From Allorhodoferax sp032337135 (GTDB lineage: Bacteria; Pseudomonadota; Gammaproteobacteria; Burkholderiales; Burkholderiaceae_C), in assembly GCF_032337135.1 (NCBI RefSeq), contig NZ_JAVXZZ010000003.1, positions 62,001 to 126,000 of the forward strand: DNA of 64,000 bases. The letters run 5' to 3'. This document shows, piece by piece, positions 8,962 through 17,395 of this stretch (the first letter of the stretch is position 1; every line of letters starts with the position of its first letter). The translations under genes were made by a program, and so were the position numbers. The notes below the pieces were generated by a model. That model saw nothing but the letters and a program-made list of their open reading frames with translations, was not told the origin of the DNA and ran no database searches.

Positions 8962-10290
8962 CTAGCCAGGACGACCGTCTTGGCGTGGCAGGCCAAACCA
9001 GCGCACATAGCGCAATGCCCAGCCGCAGGTTGCTGCAACCCAGAGGGCAATGGCGATCAGCAGCATGCTGTTGGGACTCCAAGGGAGTGCTGCCCATAGT
9101 CGGATGATGATGGCCAACTGCACCAGTACATAGAGCGCCCATGCGTAATTGTCGGCAACCAGGCTTCGACCACTGTGCCCCGCAGCCACACGGGTCGCCA
9201 TCGCAAACAGGGTGGCCCCGAGGTATCCCATGGTCAGTGCGTGCAATGGCGCCAAGCCCAGCGGTGATGACTCGCCAGTCACTGCCATCCAGATGTGGTG
9301 CATGGCTTGGAGCGCGAGCCCGATACCGAGCCACAGAAACCCGCCATGCAGCATGGCGAGGAGGCGGATCTTGAGGCTTTGAACCAACCCCCAGCGTACG
9401 GCCAACCACAGGAAGATGCTTGCGGAGAAGGCTTCCAGCGCTGCCTGCAGAGTCCGCCACACCGCTGGTAGGGGCCAGAACCAAAGATCCAGCACCTGGC
9501 CCAGTGCCAGCCACCACAGGGCGCCGACCAGACACCATAGCAGCCATAGCGGCCGCCAGGCATCGAGTGCGGGCAATGCACTGGCGGTGAAGAACGGGAT
9601 CATGCGATGTGAAACCGCCGCAAAGACTGTCGCAATGAAGCACCACAGGCCGATGTATATGCCACTGCGCAGCACGTTGTCATCGGCAAACGCTAGTCCA
9701 ACCAGTGTCAATACCAGGCCAGCCAGGCCGCTCCAACTGGCGCAGAGGATCACGCTTGCATGGGTCTTGTCATCGGATCGGCCAGCCCGCCACAAGCGGC
9801 TGTAGCGCCAACATAGCGACGCCCACGCAAGGGTCAGTGCCAGCCCACCAAGCACCGAGAGCCAGCGTGCAGCATGAAAACCGAGCATGATGAGCAACAC
9901 ACCGCCAACGTATAACGAGACGGACGGTGCCAGTTGCGCGGCAGACACCTCCGCTGCCTGCAACCAGCGGGGGCCGGCGGTAAATAGGAAACCGACAATG
10001 AACAGTGGCATGAACCCCCAGGTCATCAGCAGCGCATGGGCCAAGGGCTCGGGCAATGTCAGGGGCGGCTGGCTGCCGGTGAACCGCATGCAGAGCACCA
10101 GAGCCCACCAGAGTCCGGAAAGACCCAGCACCAAGGCCGCAGCGCTGAACCCCAGACGATGGGGGGCCTCAAGGAATCGCTTCGGCGACCAGCGGGCGCG
10201 GTTAGCGGGGGTGGGGGCCACTGGTGCCGCTGCTGGCCGTTGCCAATGGGGGGGGCGCGGTTCATCGGAGGAAATCGGTTTGAGCGGCAT
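8962..10290 (-). CDS. nnrS: NnrS family haem-copper membrane protein (NO response)
   Basis: This 442-residue polytopic inner-membrane protein has about 12 hydrophobic segments after a proline-rich cytoplasmic leader of roughly 40 residues. NnrS family marks are present: HRLGFSAAALVL, HALLMTWGFMPLFIVGFLFTAGPRWL, SHRMIPFFTASA, and MHHIWM...LHALTMGYLGATLFAMATRV near the C-terminus, whose histidines are likely haem ligands. NnrS proteins lower nitrosative stress and are controlled by NO-sensing CRP/FNR regulators in denitrifiers. A TTGAT-N4-GGCAA site about 72 bases upstream fits that control. It is the first gene of the nnrS-sirB2-nrdJ unit. Confidence 0.92.
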   Translation of the reverse strand: MPLKPISSDEPRPPHWQRPAAAPVAPTPANRARWSPKRFLEAPHRLGFSAAALVLGLSGLWWALVLCMRFTGSQPPLTLPEPLAHALLMTWGFMPLFIVGFLFTAGPRWLQAAEVSAAQLAPSVSLYVGGVLLIMLGFHAARWLSVLGGLALTLAWASLCWRYSRLWRAGRSDDKTHASVILCASWSGLAGLVLTLVGLAFADDNVLRSGIYIGLWCFIATVFAAVSHRMIPFFTASALPALDAWRPLWLLWCLVGALWWLALGQVLDLWFWPLPAVWRTLQAALEAFSASIFLWLAVRWGLVQSLKIRLLAMLHGGFLWLGIGLALQAMHHIWMAVTGESSPLGLAPLHALTMGYLGATLFAMATRVAAGHSGRSLVADNYAWALYVLVQLAIIIRLWAALPWSPNSMLLIAIALWVAATCGWALRYVRWFGLPRQDGRPG

Positions 10291-10355
10291 GAATGAATGA
10301 AGCTAGGCCAGGGTGCCAATCCGGACAAGCTTAGGTGTTTTGCCGCTGGCGACAT

Positions 10356-10369
10356 TTGATGAAAGGCAA
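10356..10369. promoter_or_regulatory. Dnr/FNR-like site between nnrS and a diguanylate cyclase gene
   Basis: TTGAT-GAAA-GGCAA matches the TTGAT-N4-(G/A)TCAA pattern bound by FNR/Dnr proteins in eight of ten positions. The centre is about 72 bases upstream of the nnrS ATG and about 88 bases upstream of the divergent diguanylate cyclase ATG, so it could serve either. The Dnr-type regulator encoded at 22.3-23.0 kb is the natural candidate protein. Confidence 0.55.
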
Positions 10370-10449
10370 CAAATTCACAGATATCGGGTTTGCCCCAATG
10401 TCCCGGCTGGAACGTGCCAATTCGTGCCTTCCAAGGGTACACTGCCCCA

Positions 10450-11481
10450 ATGGACGTATTTGTGCAAGGCATCGCTGCGTTAAGTGGTGTGCGTGATCGA
10501 GACGCACTGGATGCCGCCTTCGTTCGTCTGGTCCTTCAGACGACGCAGGACCAGGTCCAGGAGGTCAGCCTCCTGCGTATCGTTGGAGAGGGGGAGGATC
10601 GCCGATGCCTGGTGCGTGCCCACATGCGCTCGGGATCTGATGCGGTCGATTGTGACCCTATCTGGCAGGACTGGTCGCTGCTTCCGAAGTTGTCGACGAG
10701 GGCGCTGCATGCGCAGGTATTCGCCGGTCAGGGTGTTTGCGCGTATTCCGTTGAGGATCAGGCCCAGGTGTTTCTCGTGGTTGGGGAGCAGGGACCCTGG
10801 GGGTTGCTGGAGCTAAAGGCGCACGGTCCCCTGCCTCCGGAACTGGAAAGGCTGGTGGCCGCACTCATCGTGACCTACCAAAATGTGCTGGGCTTGCTGG
10901 ACTATGGTGAGAAAGATGCGCTCACTGAGCTCCTGAATCGAAAGACCTTTGACGGCGCGTTCTTCAAGGCCACGGCTGACCAAGGGACGACTGACAGCAG
11001 TGACGCCGAGCGACGCAGTAGCGAGGGCGCAGGCGACTACTGGTTGGCAGTGCTGGATATCGACCATTTCAAGCGGGTCAACGATAGCTTTGGGCACCTG
11101 ATTGGAGACGAGGTCCTGTTGCTGGTGGCCCGCATCATGCGCAACAGTTTCCGCTTTCATGACCAGTTGTATCGGTTTGGTGGCGAAGAGTTTGTCATCC
11201 TCATGCGCTGCCGCGAGCTCCAGGATGCTGCACATGCGTTGGAACGTCTGCGGCACAACGTCGAGCACTACGTGTTTCCACAGGTCGGTACCATTACCGT
11301 CAGTATCGGGTTTTCTGGCTTGCACCCGCACGACACACCTGGTGCGGCATTCGGGCGGGCAGACAAGGCGGTCTACCATGCCAAATCCCATGGCCGAAAT
11401 CAGGTCGTCAATTATGAGGATCTGGTCCAATCCGGCGCGGTGCAGGAAAAGACCGACGACATGGATGTCGATCTCTTCTGA
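10450..11481 (+). CDS. GGDEF diguanylate cyclase
   Basis: This 343-residue soluble protein has an N-terminal region of about 150 residues with GAF-like character (VQEVSLLRIVGEGEDRRCLV, VFLVVGEQGPWGLLELKA). A GGDEF domain follows: DALTELLNRKTFD, LDIDHFKRVNDSFGH, and GGEEF near residue 244. RFHD five residues ahead of the active site is an intact product-inhibition site. An acidic, disordered insert (residues 178-195) lies between the first GGDEF strand elements. The ATG at 10450 is preferred to a start 20 codons earlier because AAGGG lies 12 bases upstream. It is divergent from nnrS and may share the Dnr-like site, linking cyclic di-GMP to the shift to denitrification; that link is inference. 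Confidence 0.87.
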   Translation: MDVFVQGIAALSGVRDRDALDAAFVRLVLQTTQDQVQEVSLLRIVGEGEDRRCLVRAHMRSGSDAVDCDPIWQDWSLLPKLSTRALHAQVFAGQGVCAYSVEDQAQVFLVVGEQGPWGLLELKAHGPLPPELERLVAALIVTYQNVLGLLDYGEKDALTELLNRKTFDGAFFKATADQGTTDSSDAERRSSEGAGDYWLAVLDIDHFKRVNDSFGHLIGDEVLLLVARIMRNSFRFHDQLYRFGGEEFVILMRCRELQDAAHALERLRHNVEHYVFPQVGTITVSIGFSGLHPHDTPGAAFGRADKAVYHAKSHGRNQVVNYEDLVQSGAVQEKTDDMDVDLF

Positions 11482-11533
11482 CTGCAGGCATGATTGGCCT
11501 GTTGCCAATCGCTGCCCAGGTTACTTGGACTGA

Positions 11534-12379
11534 TCAGGGCTGTTTCTTCGCTGGTTTCCCCAAGCGCTCGCGTGCCTGGCTGATATTGCTTTCCACCTGC
11601 TGAGCGTCTTCAGAGCCCGGCTCCAGTTCGGCCAGCAGTCGCTCCCACAGGGCGATGGCCTCGCGATAGTTTTCGCGTTGGTAAGCGGATACGCCCATCA
11701 TCAACAAAGCCATGGGGTGTTTGGGGTCCAGCGCCAGAGCCTTGCGCAGCAACTCGGTGGGTTGTCCCTGCAGATTGCTCTCTCGGCTCAGTGCCAGCAC
11801 ATCGGCGTACTCCACCAGCAGGTCAGCATTGCCTTCGACGAAGCTGCCCGCCTTGGCGTAGGCCTGTACCGCTTCGTCCAGGCGGCCCAGCACCTTGTAC
11901 GATCGGCCCAGCATGGCCCAGCCCTGCAGGTTGCCGGGGTTGGCACGTTGCTTCTCCGCCAGGTTGGCTACCATTTTCTCGATCTGGGCACGCCCCGCCA
12001 CCTGTGCGGCTTGCGGGTCGACCGAAGCAGGGTGTCCGAGCCAGGCGTAACCAGCGGCGCCACCCAGCGGCAAGAGCAGTGCTACGACCCAAGCCGTGCG
12101 CTTGGAGGCCAAGCTGGGCGCCGCGGCCGGCGCGGCGGTATCTGCGGTGTCTTCCAGCAGGCGCAATTGCAGCTCGTTGCGTGCAGTCTCCAGTTCGGCG
12201 GCGTCGATGCGGCCTTCGGTAAAGTCACGTTCCAGCACTTCGAGCTGGTCGCGGTAGATCGAGGCATTGAGCTGCACGCTAGAAACCGCGGTACGTGGGG
12301 CGGTGCGCAACAGGGGGCGCAAGACCCAGGCGGTGACCAGCGCGGTAAGCAGCAGGGCCAGAAGGTAAAAAGTGGTCAT
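11534..12379 (-). CDS. ccmI: Cytochrome c biogenesis protein CcmI
   Basis: This 281-residue protein belongs to the CcmFHI haem lyase complex and holds apocytochrome c for haem attachment. Two membrane segments are seen (residues 3-20 and about 94-113), joined by a basic, leucine-rich cytoplasmic loop (YRDQLEVLERDFTEGRI). The periplasmic part has TPR repeats (NLQGWAMLGRSYKVLGRLDEA, ADLLVEYADVLAL, HPMALLMMGVSAYQRENYREA). Its ATG overlaps the ccmH stop in an ATGA. It is the last gene of the ccm operon; an upstream in-frame extension inside ccmH was rejected. A short hairpin without a T-run (GATTGGC/GCCAATC at 11492-11510) lies between it and the convergent diguanylate cyclase gene. Confidence 0.93.
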   Translation of the reverse strand: MTTFYLLALLLTALVTAWVLRPLLRTAPRTAVSSVQLNASIYRDQLEVLERDFTEGRIDAAELETARNELQLRLLEDTADTAAPAAAPSLASKRTAWVVALLLPLGGAAGYAWLGHPASVDPQAAQVAGRAQIEKMVANLAEKQRANPGNLQGWAMLGRSYKVLGRLDEAVQAYAKAGSFVEGNADLLVEYADVLALSRESNLQGQPTELLRKALALDPKHPMALLMMGVSAYQRENYREAIALWERLLAELEPGSEDAQQVESNISQARERLGKPAKKQP

Positions 12380-12852
12380 GACGGGTCTTTGTTGTCGTTC
12401 AGCAGGGCTTGTGCGCGGGCCTGCTGCTCGGGAGTCAGGGGGGGGCTGACAATGACGTTGCGGCGGTGGTTGCGCACCATGCGCCACAGGCCCCATCCGG
12501 CCAGCAGCAGCAGGGTAGCAGGGCCGAACCACAGTGCCCAAGTCAACGGTTTGACGGGGGGGCGGTAGCGCACGAAGTCGCCATATCGGCTGACCATGAA
12601 ATCCATGATCTCGGCGTCAGTGCGTCCATCCTTGATCAGGGTGCGAATTTCGCGGCGCAGGTCATTGGCCAGGTCGGCACGGGAGCCCGCCAGCGATTCG
12701 TTCTGGCACACCAGGCAGCGCAACTCTTCAGAAATGCCAATCAGGCGCTGCTCCACCACCGGGTCTTCGGCCAGGTCTATGGCCGTGTTGGCTTGCACAG
12801 CACCGCAGGCCAGCAGGGCGCCGATCAGCCATAGTCCAAGGCTGCGGATCAT
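12376..12852 (-). CDS. ccmH: Cytochrome c maturation thiol-reductase CcmH
   Basis: This 158-residue membrane-anchored periplasmic thiol-redox protein reduces the CxxCH cysteines of apocytochromes before haem attachment. It has a signal peptide ending near QANTA, the diagnostic LRCLVCQN motif near residue 46, the helical SLAGSRADLANDLRREI stretch, and one membrane anchor near residues 104-122 followed by a short cytoplasmic tail. The length fits the short CcmH of organisms with a separate CcmI. It overlaps ccmG upstream by 4 bases and ccmI downstream by 4 bases. Confidence 0.95.
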   Translation of the reverse strand: MIRSLGLWLIGALLACGAVQANTAIDLAEDPVVEQRLIGISEELRCLVCQNESLAGSRADLANDLRREIRTLIKDGRTDAEIMDFMVSRYGDFVRYRPPVKPLTWALWFGPATLLLLAGWGLWRMVRNHRRNVIVSPPLTPEQQARAQALLNDNKDPS

Positions 12853-13373
12853 TTCTGCAACTCCAGGATCAGCGGAATGATCTTGTCACGCAGCGCATCG
12901 GGGGTCACGGGACCGATCTGCTTGTAGCGGATGATGCCTTGCTTGTCGATCAGGAAGGTTTCGGGCACACCGTACACGCCAAAGTCGATGCCCACGCGGC
13001 CGTCGAGGTCGCTGATGGACAGGTCGTACGGGTTGCCGTGGCGTGCAAGCCACTTGAGGCCCTCTTCCGGTTTGTCCTTGTAGTCCAGTCCGACCAATGC
13101 GACCGTCTTGGCCTTGGCGTACTCCATGAGGATGGGATGCTCTTCGCGGCATGCGACGCACCAGGACGCCCAGGTGTTGAGCAGCCAGACCTGACCCAGC
13201 ATGGACTTCGAATCAAAAATCTTTTGGGGTTCATGCAGCTGCTTCAGGCTGAACACAGGTGCGGGCTTGTTGATCAGCGGCGAGGGCACTTCACGAGGGT
13301 CGCGCGTCAGTCCGATGGCCAGGAAGATGACCAGGACAATGAAGATTGCAAGGGGAATCAGTGTTTTCTTCAT
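12849..13373 (-). CDS. ccmG: Thiol:disulfide interchange protein CcmG/DsbE
   Basis: This 174-residue thioredoxin-fold protein is held to the membrane by one N-terminal segment. The active site is WASWCVACREEHP with the CVAC pair near residue 74, and the cis-proline loop is GVYGVPETFLID. It passes electrons to CcmH and apocytochrome c in the periplasm. The start is fixed by an almost perfect ribosome site (AAGGAGGT, 13380-13387 on the opposite strand) 6 bases ahead of the ATG; this site overlaps the last bases of ccmF. The 35-codon upstream extension inside ccmF was rejected. Confidence 0.95.
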   Translation of the reverse strand: MKKTLIPLAIFIVLVIFLAIGLTRDPREVPSPLINKPAPVFSLKQLHEPQKIFDSKSMLGQVWLLNTWASWCVACREEHPILMEYAKAKTVALVGLDYKDKPEEGLKWLARHGNPYDLSISDLDGRVGIDFGVYGVPETFLIDKQGIIRYKQIGPVTPDALRDKIIPLILELQK

Positions 13374-13386
13374 GGAGCGACCTCCT

Positions 13387-15333
13387 TCAAAGTGCGCGTG
13401 CCGCAAGCGATTTCTTGCGGCGGTAGCGCTTGTCGGCGGCGGCGAGCAGTCCTCCGAAGGCCATGAGCAAGCAACCACCCCAGATCCAAGTCACGTAGGG
13501 CTTGTGGTACACCCGCACAGCCCAGGCTTCATTGGGTGCTTGTTCCAGCTGCTCGCCCAGTGAGACGTAAACGTCGCGGGTCCAGCCAGTGTCAATGGCG
13601 GCCTCGGTCATGGGCATGCTCGATGATGCATAGGCGCGCTTCTCGGGGTGCAGCGTGCGCAGCAGACGGTCACCCTGCAGCAATTGCACTTCGCCCCGGT
13701 CCGCGACGTAATTCGGGCCCTGCTCCTTGCGAATACCGGTCAGCTTGAAGGTGTAGCCTCCCACTGCCACGGTGTCGCCCAGAGCCATGCGCACGTCGCG
13801 TTCGGTCTCATAACCTTTCACCATGGTGATGCCGATGGCGGTGACGGCAATGCCGATATGGGCGATGTGCATGCCCCAGAACGACCAAGGTGTCGAGCGC
13901 CATTGGGACGTGCTGCGGATCTGGCGTACCACATCCCAGAGTGACGACAGGATGATCCAGAACGCCAACGTGAGGCCCATTGCCACCAGCGCAGACCAAT
14001 GGCCTGCCACCAGGGGCGCGATGCACCCCAGTACGACCGACAGCGCTGCGATGGGGCCCAGCTTGCGGGCAATGGCCTCCAGGCTGTCTCCCTTCCAGCG
14101 TGCATAGGTACCCACCACCATCAGCAGCATGACCGGCGCCATGAGCGGCACAATCACGGCATTGAAATAGGGGGGGCCGACCGACAGCTTGCCGAGATTC
14201 AGCGCATCGACGATCAGCGGGTACAGCGTGCCCAGCAGCACGGCAGCTGCGGCCGTGCCCAGCAGCAGGTTGTTCAGCAGCAGCAATGTTTCGCGCGACA
14301 GCGGCTGGAAGCTACCGACGGAGGCTACCTTGCTGGCACGTGCCGCAAACAGCGTGAGCGAGCTGCCGACCACGACGGCAAGGAACACCAGAATGAAGAT
14401 GCCACGCTTGGGGTCCGATGCAAACGCGTGTACTGAAGTCAACACCCCGGAGCGGACCAGGAAGGTGCCGAGCAGGCTCAGCGAAAACGCGCTGATCGCC
14501 AGCACGATGGTCCAGTTCCGGAACAGGCCACGTTTCTCTGTGACTGCCAGCGAGTGGATCAGGGCGGTGCTGACCAGCCACGGAAGGAAGGATGCGTTTT
14601 CCACAGGGTCCCAAAACCACCAGCCACCCCAGCCCAGTTCGTAGTAGGCCCACCACGAGCCCAGCGCGATGCCCATGGTCAGGAAAATCCAGGCCACCGT
14701 TCCCCAGGGGCGCGACCAGCGCGCCCAAGCGGCGTCGAGCCGGCCATTGAGCAGCGCCGCAATGGAAAAAGCAAACGGGATGGCCATGCCCACGTAGCCC
14801 ATGTACAGCAGCGGGGGGTGGAATACCAAACCCGGGTCCTGCAGCAGCGGATTCAGGTCGCGACCATCTGCAGGCACCTGGTCCAGCCGCACGAAGGGGC
14901 TGGAGGTGATCAGCATGAAGGCGAGGAATCCCACGGCGACAAGACCCAGCACGCCCAGAACGCGCGCCACCATTTCGTCGGGCAACTGGCGCGAAAACAA
15001 CGACACAGCGAGCATCCAGCTCGTGAGCATGAGGTGCCACAGCAGCAGCGAGCCTTCATGCCCGCCCCAAACGCCCGCAATACGGTAGATGCCGGGCAAC
15101 TGTGAGTTGGAATGCTGTGCTACATAGCTGACTGAAAAGTCGTTGAAGTAGAACGCGTAGGTCAGGCACGCAAATGCCACGACCGTGAGCGCCCAAAGCG
15201 CTTGGGCTGCCGGTCGGGCAAAAGCCATCCAGGCGTAGCGCCCGCTGGCGGGTCCCCAAATACCCAGCAGGCCGAGCGGGGCAGCGACGAAAACAGAAAG
15301 GATGAGGGCGTAGTGCCCGAGTTCAGGAATCAT
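13387..15333 (-). CDS. ccmF: Cytochrome c haem lyase subunit CcmF
   Basis: This 648-residue polytopic membrane protein, with about 15 segments, attaches haem to apocytochrome c together with CcmH and CcmI. The conserved WGGHEGSLLLW and the tryptophan-rich periplasmic WWD-type motif (GWGGWWFWDPVENASFLPW) are both intact, as are DPVENASFLPWL and the downstream RSGVLTSVHAFASDP. The length is the usual one for the family. It lies between ccmE (36 bases upstream) and ccmG, and carries the ccmG ribosome site at its 3' end. Confidence 0.96.
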   Translation of the reverse strand: MIPELGHYALILSVFVAAPLGLLGIWGPASGRYAWMAFARPAAQALWALTVVAFACLTYAFYFNDFSVSYVAQHSNSQLPGIYRIAGVWGGHEGSLLLWHLMLTSWMLAVSLFSRQLPDEMVARVLGVLGLVAVGFLAFMLITSSPFVRLDQVPADGRDLNPLLQDPGLVFHPPLLYMGYVGMAIPFAFSIAALLNGRLDAAWARWSRPWGTVAWIFLTMGIALGSWWAYYELGWGGWWFWDPVENASFLPWLVSTALIHSLAVTEKRGLFRNWTIVLAISAFSLSLLGTFLVRSGVLTSVHAFASDPKRGIFILVFLAVVVGSSLTLFAARASKVASVGSFQPLSRETLLLLNNLLLGTAAAAVLLGTLYPLIVDALNLGKLSVGPPYFNAVIVPLMAPVMLLMVVGTYARWKGDSLEAIARKLGPIAALSVVLGCIAPLVAGHWSALVAMGLTLAFWIILSSLWDVVRQIRSTSQWRSTPWSFWGMHIAHIGIAVTAIGITMVKGYETERDVRMALGDTVAVGGYTFKLTGIRKEQGPNYVADRGEVQLLQGDRLLRTLHPEKRAYASSSMPMTEAAIDTGWTRDVYVSLGEQLEQAPNEAWAVRVYHKPYVTWIWGGCLLMAFGGLLAAADKRYRRKKSLAARAL

Positions 15334-15369
15334 GGTGGTCCTCGCGCGGCGCCGGGGCGCCGCGGGTCG

Positions 15370-15807
15370 TCATTTCAGCGATTTGGCGGCCTTCTGGGCC
15401 TGGTCTACGGCATGCTGGGCTTCCGGTGGCATGTAGTTCTCATCGTGTTTGGCCAACACCTCGGTGGCGGTAAACACCTTGTCCTCACCGATTTTTCCCT
15501 GTGCCACCACGCCTTTGCCTTCGCGGAACAGGTCGGGCAGGATGCCGGTGTAGCGCACTTCCATTTCCTTGGCCGTGTCGGTCACGACAAAGCGAACCGT
15601 CAGGTTGTCGCGCACCACCGAACCCTCTTTCACCATGCCTCCAATACGGAACGTGCGTCCTTGCGGAGCTTCCCCATTGGAAACCTGGGTGGGTGTATAG
15701 AAGAAGACCAGATTGCTCTCGAAGGCATTGAGCACAAAGTAGGCTGCCAAGCTGAGGGCAGCCAAACCACCGGCAATGATGGCGGCGCGTTTGTGGCGGG
15801 GTTTCAT
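15370..15807 (-). CDS. ccmE: Haem chaperone CcmE
   Basis: This 145-residue periplasmic OB-fold protein is anchored by one N-terminal segment. It binds haem covalently through the His in LAKHDENYMPPE near residue 124 and carries it from CcmC to CcmF. RTFRIGGMVKEGSV and VRYTGILPDLFREGKGVVAQG are also typical. Its ATG overlaps the ccmD stop (ATGA), which fixes the start against a 40-codon upstream extension that only reads through ccmD in another frame. Confidence 0.96.
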   Translation of the reverse strand: MKPRHKRAAIIAGGLAALSLAAYFVLNAFESNLVFFYTPTQVSNGEAPQGRTFRIGGMVKEGSVVRDNLTVRFVVTDTAKEMEVRYTGILPDLFREGKGVVAQGKIGEDKVFTATEVLAKHDENYMPPEAQHAVDQAQKAAKSLK

Positions 15808-15983
15808 GGCGTGTTGTCCTCGTGTTCCAGTTCCATGGCTAGGCTTTTGATCACACTCTTGCGATGGGCGCGTGCCTGGAGAACTTCCATGGCGACCACG
15901 GCGGCGGTGGCGCCAAAACTGCCCCACACGTACAGGGCGTATCCGCCCATGTGCAGGAATTCCTGAATGCTATTCCACTGCAT
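15804..15983 (-). CDS. ccmD: Haem exporter accessory protein CcmD
   Basis: This short gene of 59 codons was found by reading between ccmC and ccmE. The protein begins MQWNSIQEFLHMGGYALYVW, has one membrane segment (about residues 14-33), and a basic then acidic cytoplasmic tail ending in EHEDNTP. The MGGYALYVWGS pattern is typical of CcmD, which helps release holo-CcmE from CcmABC. The start overlaps the end of ccmC by 14 bases and the stop overlaps the ccmE ATG by 3. Confidence 0.93.
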   Translation of the reverse strand: MQWNSIQEFLHMGGYALYVWGSFGATAAVVAMEVLQARAHRKSVIKSLAMELEHEDNTP

Positions 15984-16710
15984 GTTTTACCCATTCGGCG
16001 TGACGTTCACGCTCCAAAATGATGCTGCGCACGCGGTACAAGGCGATGGCGATGGTGTACATCCAGCACGCCACCACCATGATCAGCATGCCCCACAACA
16101 TGGTGGTTGCCATGCTGGGCGCGCGCGTCATGGAGACTGAAGCACCTTGGTGCAAGGTATTCCACCAGGTGACGGAAAAATAGATGATCGGCACGTTGAT
16201 CACGCCGACCAGGGCCAGCACGGCACCAGCCTTGTCGGCTCGGCGCGGGTCATCGATGCTGGCCTGCAGGGCCAGAAAACCCAGGTAGAGGAACAGCAGA
16301 ATCAATTCCGAGGTCAGGCGCGCGTCCCAGACCCACCATGCACCCCACATCGGCTTGCCCCACAAGGCGCCAGTCAGCAGGGAGAGGAATGCAAACAGGG
16401 CCCCGGTCGGGGCCAGGGCTGCCGTCATCATGCCCGACAGGCGGGTGTTGAACGCCAGGCCGATCGCTGACCAGAAAGCCATGACCACGTAGATGAACAT
16501 GGACATTTGTGAGGCCGGTACATGGACAAAAATGATGCGGTACCCCTCTCCTTGCTGCGCATCGGTGGGGGCAACGAACAGGCCGATCCATAAACCGATG
16601 GCCGTCAGCACGGTTGCCAGGATGGCGAACCATGGCCACATCCGACCAGCGAGGACGTAAAAGGGCTGCGGTGAGGCGTATTTGAACCAGTGGATATCGC
16701 GGAGGTTCAT
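15970..16710 (-). CDS. ccmC: Haem-handling protein CcmC
   Basis: This 246-residue membrane protein with six segments loads haem onto CcmE. The tryptophan-rich motif is seen as WGAWWVWDARLTSELILLFL near residues 124-143. Conserved haem-ligand histidines flank it, in IIFVHVPASQMSMFIY and WWNTLHQGASV. Its ATG overlaps the ccmB stop by 4 bases (ATGA), and its 3' end overlaps ccmD. It is full length for the family. Confidence 0.96.
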   Translation of the reverse strand: MNLRDIHWFKYASPQPFYVLAGRMWPWFAILATVLTAIGLWIGLFVAPTDAQQGEGYRIIFVHVPASQMSMFIYVVMAFWSAIGLAFNTRLSGMMTAALAPTGALFAFLSLLTGALWGKPMWGAWWVWDARLTSELILLFLYLGFLALQASIDDPRRADKAGAVLALVGVINVPIIYFSVTWWNTLHQGASVSMTRAPSMATTMLWGMLIMVVACWMYTIAIALYRVRSIILERERHAEWVKHAVE

Positions 16711-17390
16711 TCAAGCGAGATTTTCAGAGCGGCCGCAGTGGCCAGGGGCGAGAAAAAACCGGCCAGCACCAGGAGGGCCGCCAGCAGCGAATAATGGGCG
16801 TTGACACTGCCGGACGATTGCGCGCCTACGGCGCCAGCGCCAAAAATCAACACCGGAATGTACAGCGGCAGGATCAGCAAGGACAGCAAAACCCCCGAGC
16901 CGCGCACGCCCAATGTCAGTGCGGCCCCAATGCTGCCGATGAGGCTCAGCGTGGGCGTTCCCAGCAGCAGCGTCAGCACCAAGGTGCCCAGGCTGGCAGT
17001 ATCCATGCCGAACTGTAGGCCCAGCACCGGAGCCACCAGCACCAGCGGCAGTCCCGACATCAGGAAATGGGACAGCGCCTTGGCTGCGGCCAGCAAGGCC
17101 AGCGGGGTGGGGGACAGCATCAGTTGCTCCAGCGAACCATCCAGGTAATCGGTGGCAAACATGCGGGGCAAGGACAGCATGGTTGCCAACAGCGCGCTGA
17201 CCCACACTACGCCCGGTGCCATCTGTAGCAACAGGTTGGATTCCGGCCCCACGCCCAAGGGAAACAGGCTGGCGACGACCACGAAAAACACGATGGGCGT
17301 GAGAACCTCGCCCTTCTGGCGCACGGCCAGGGACAGTTCTCGGCGCAAGACGGCGCCCAGGACACCCAGTATGGACAAGCGGACGCCCAT
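16707..17390 (-). CDS. ccmB: ABC transporter membrane subunit CcmB
   Basis: This 227-residue protein has six membrane segments and is the channel partner of CcmA. Family marks are RRELSLAVRQKGEVLTPIVFF at the N-terminus, DYLDGSLEQLMLSP, and the GTPTLSLIGSIGAALTLGVR loop. CcmAB uses ATP to release holo-CcmE from CcmC. The ATG lies 5 bases after the ccmA stop; a 149-codon extension upstream merely overlaps ccmA in another frame and was rejected. Confidence 0.95.
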   Translation of the reverse strand: MGVRLSILGVLGAVLRRELSLAVRQKGEVLTPIVFFVVVASLFPLGVGPESNLLLQMAPGVVWVSALLATMLSLPRMFATDYLDGSLEQLMLSPTPLALLAAAKALSHFLMSGLPLVLVAPVLGLQFGMDTASLGTLVLTLLLGTPTLSLIGSIGAALTLGVRGSGVLLSLLILPLYIPVLIFGAGAVGAQSSGSVNAHYSLLAALLVLAGFFSPLATAAALKISLE

Positions 17391-17395
17391 GGTGC

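Noticed and set aside
10258..10290. Later start for nnrS that would skip its proline-rich leader
   Set aside because: No ATG with a better ribosome site was seen before the first membrane segment, and proline-rich leaders occur in this family.
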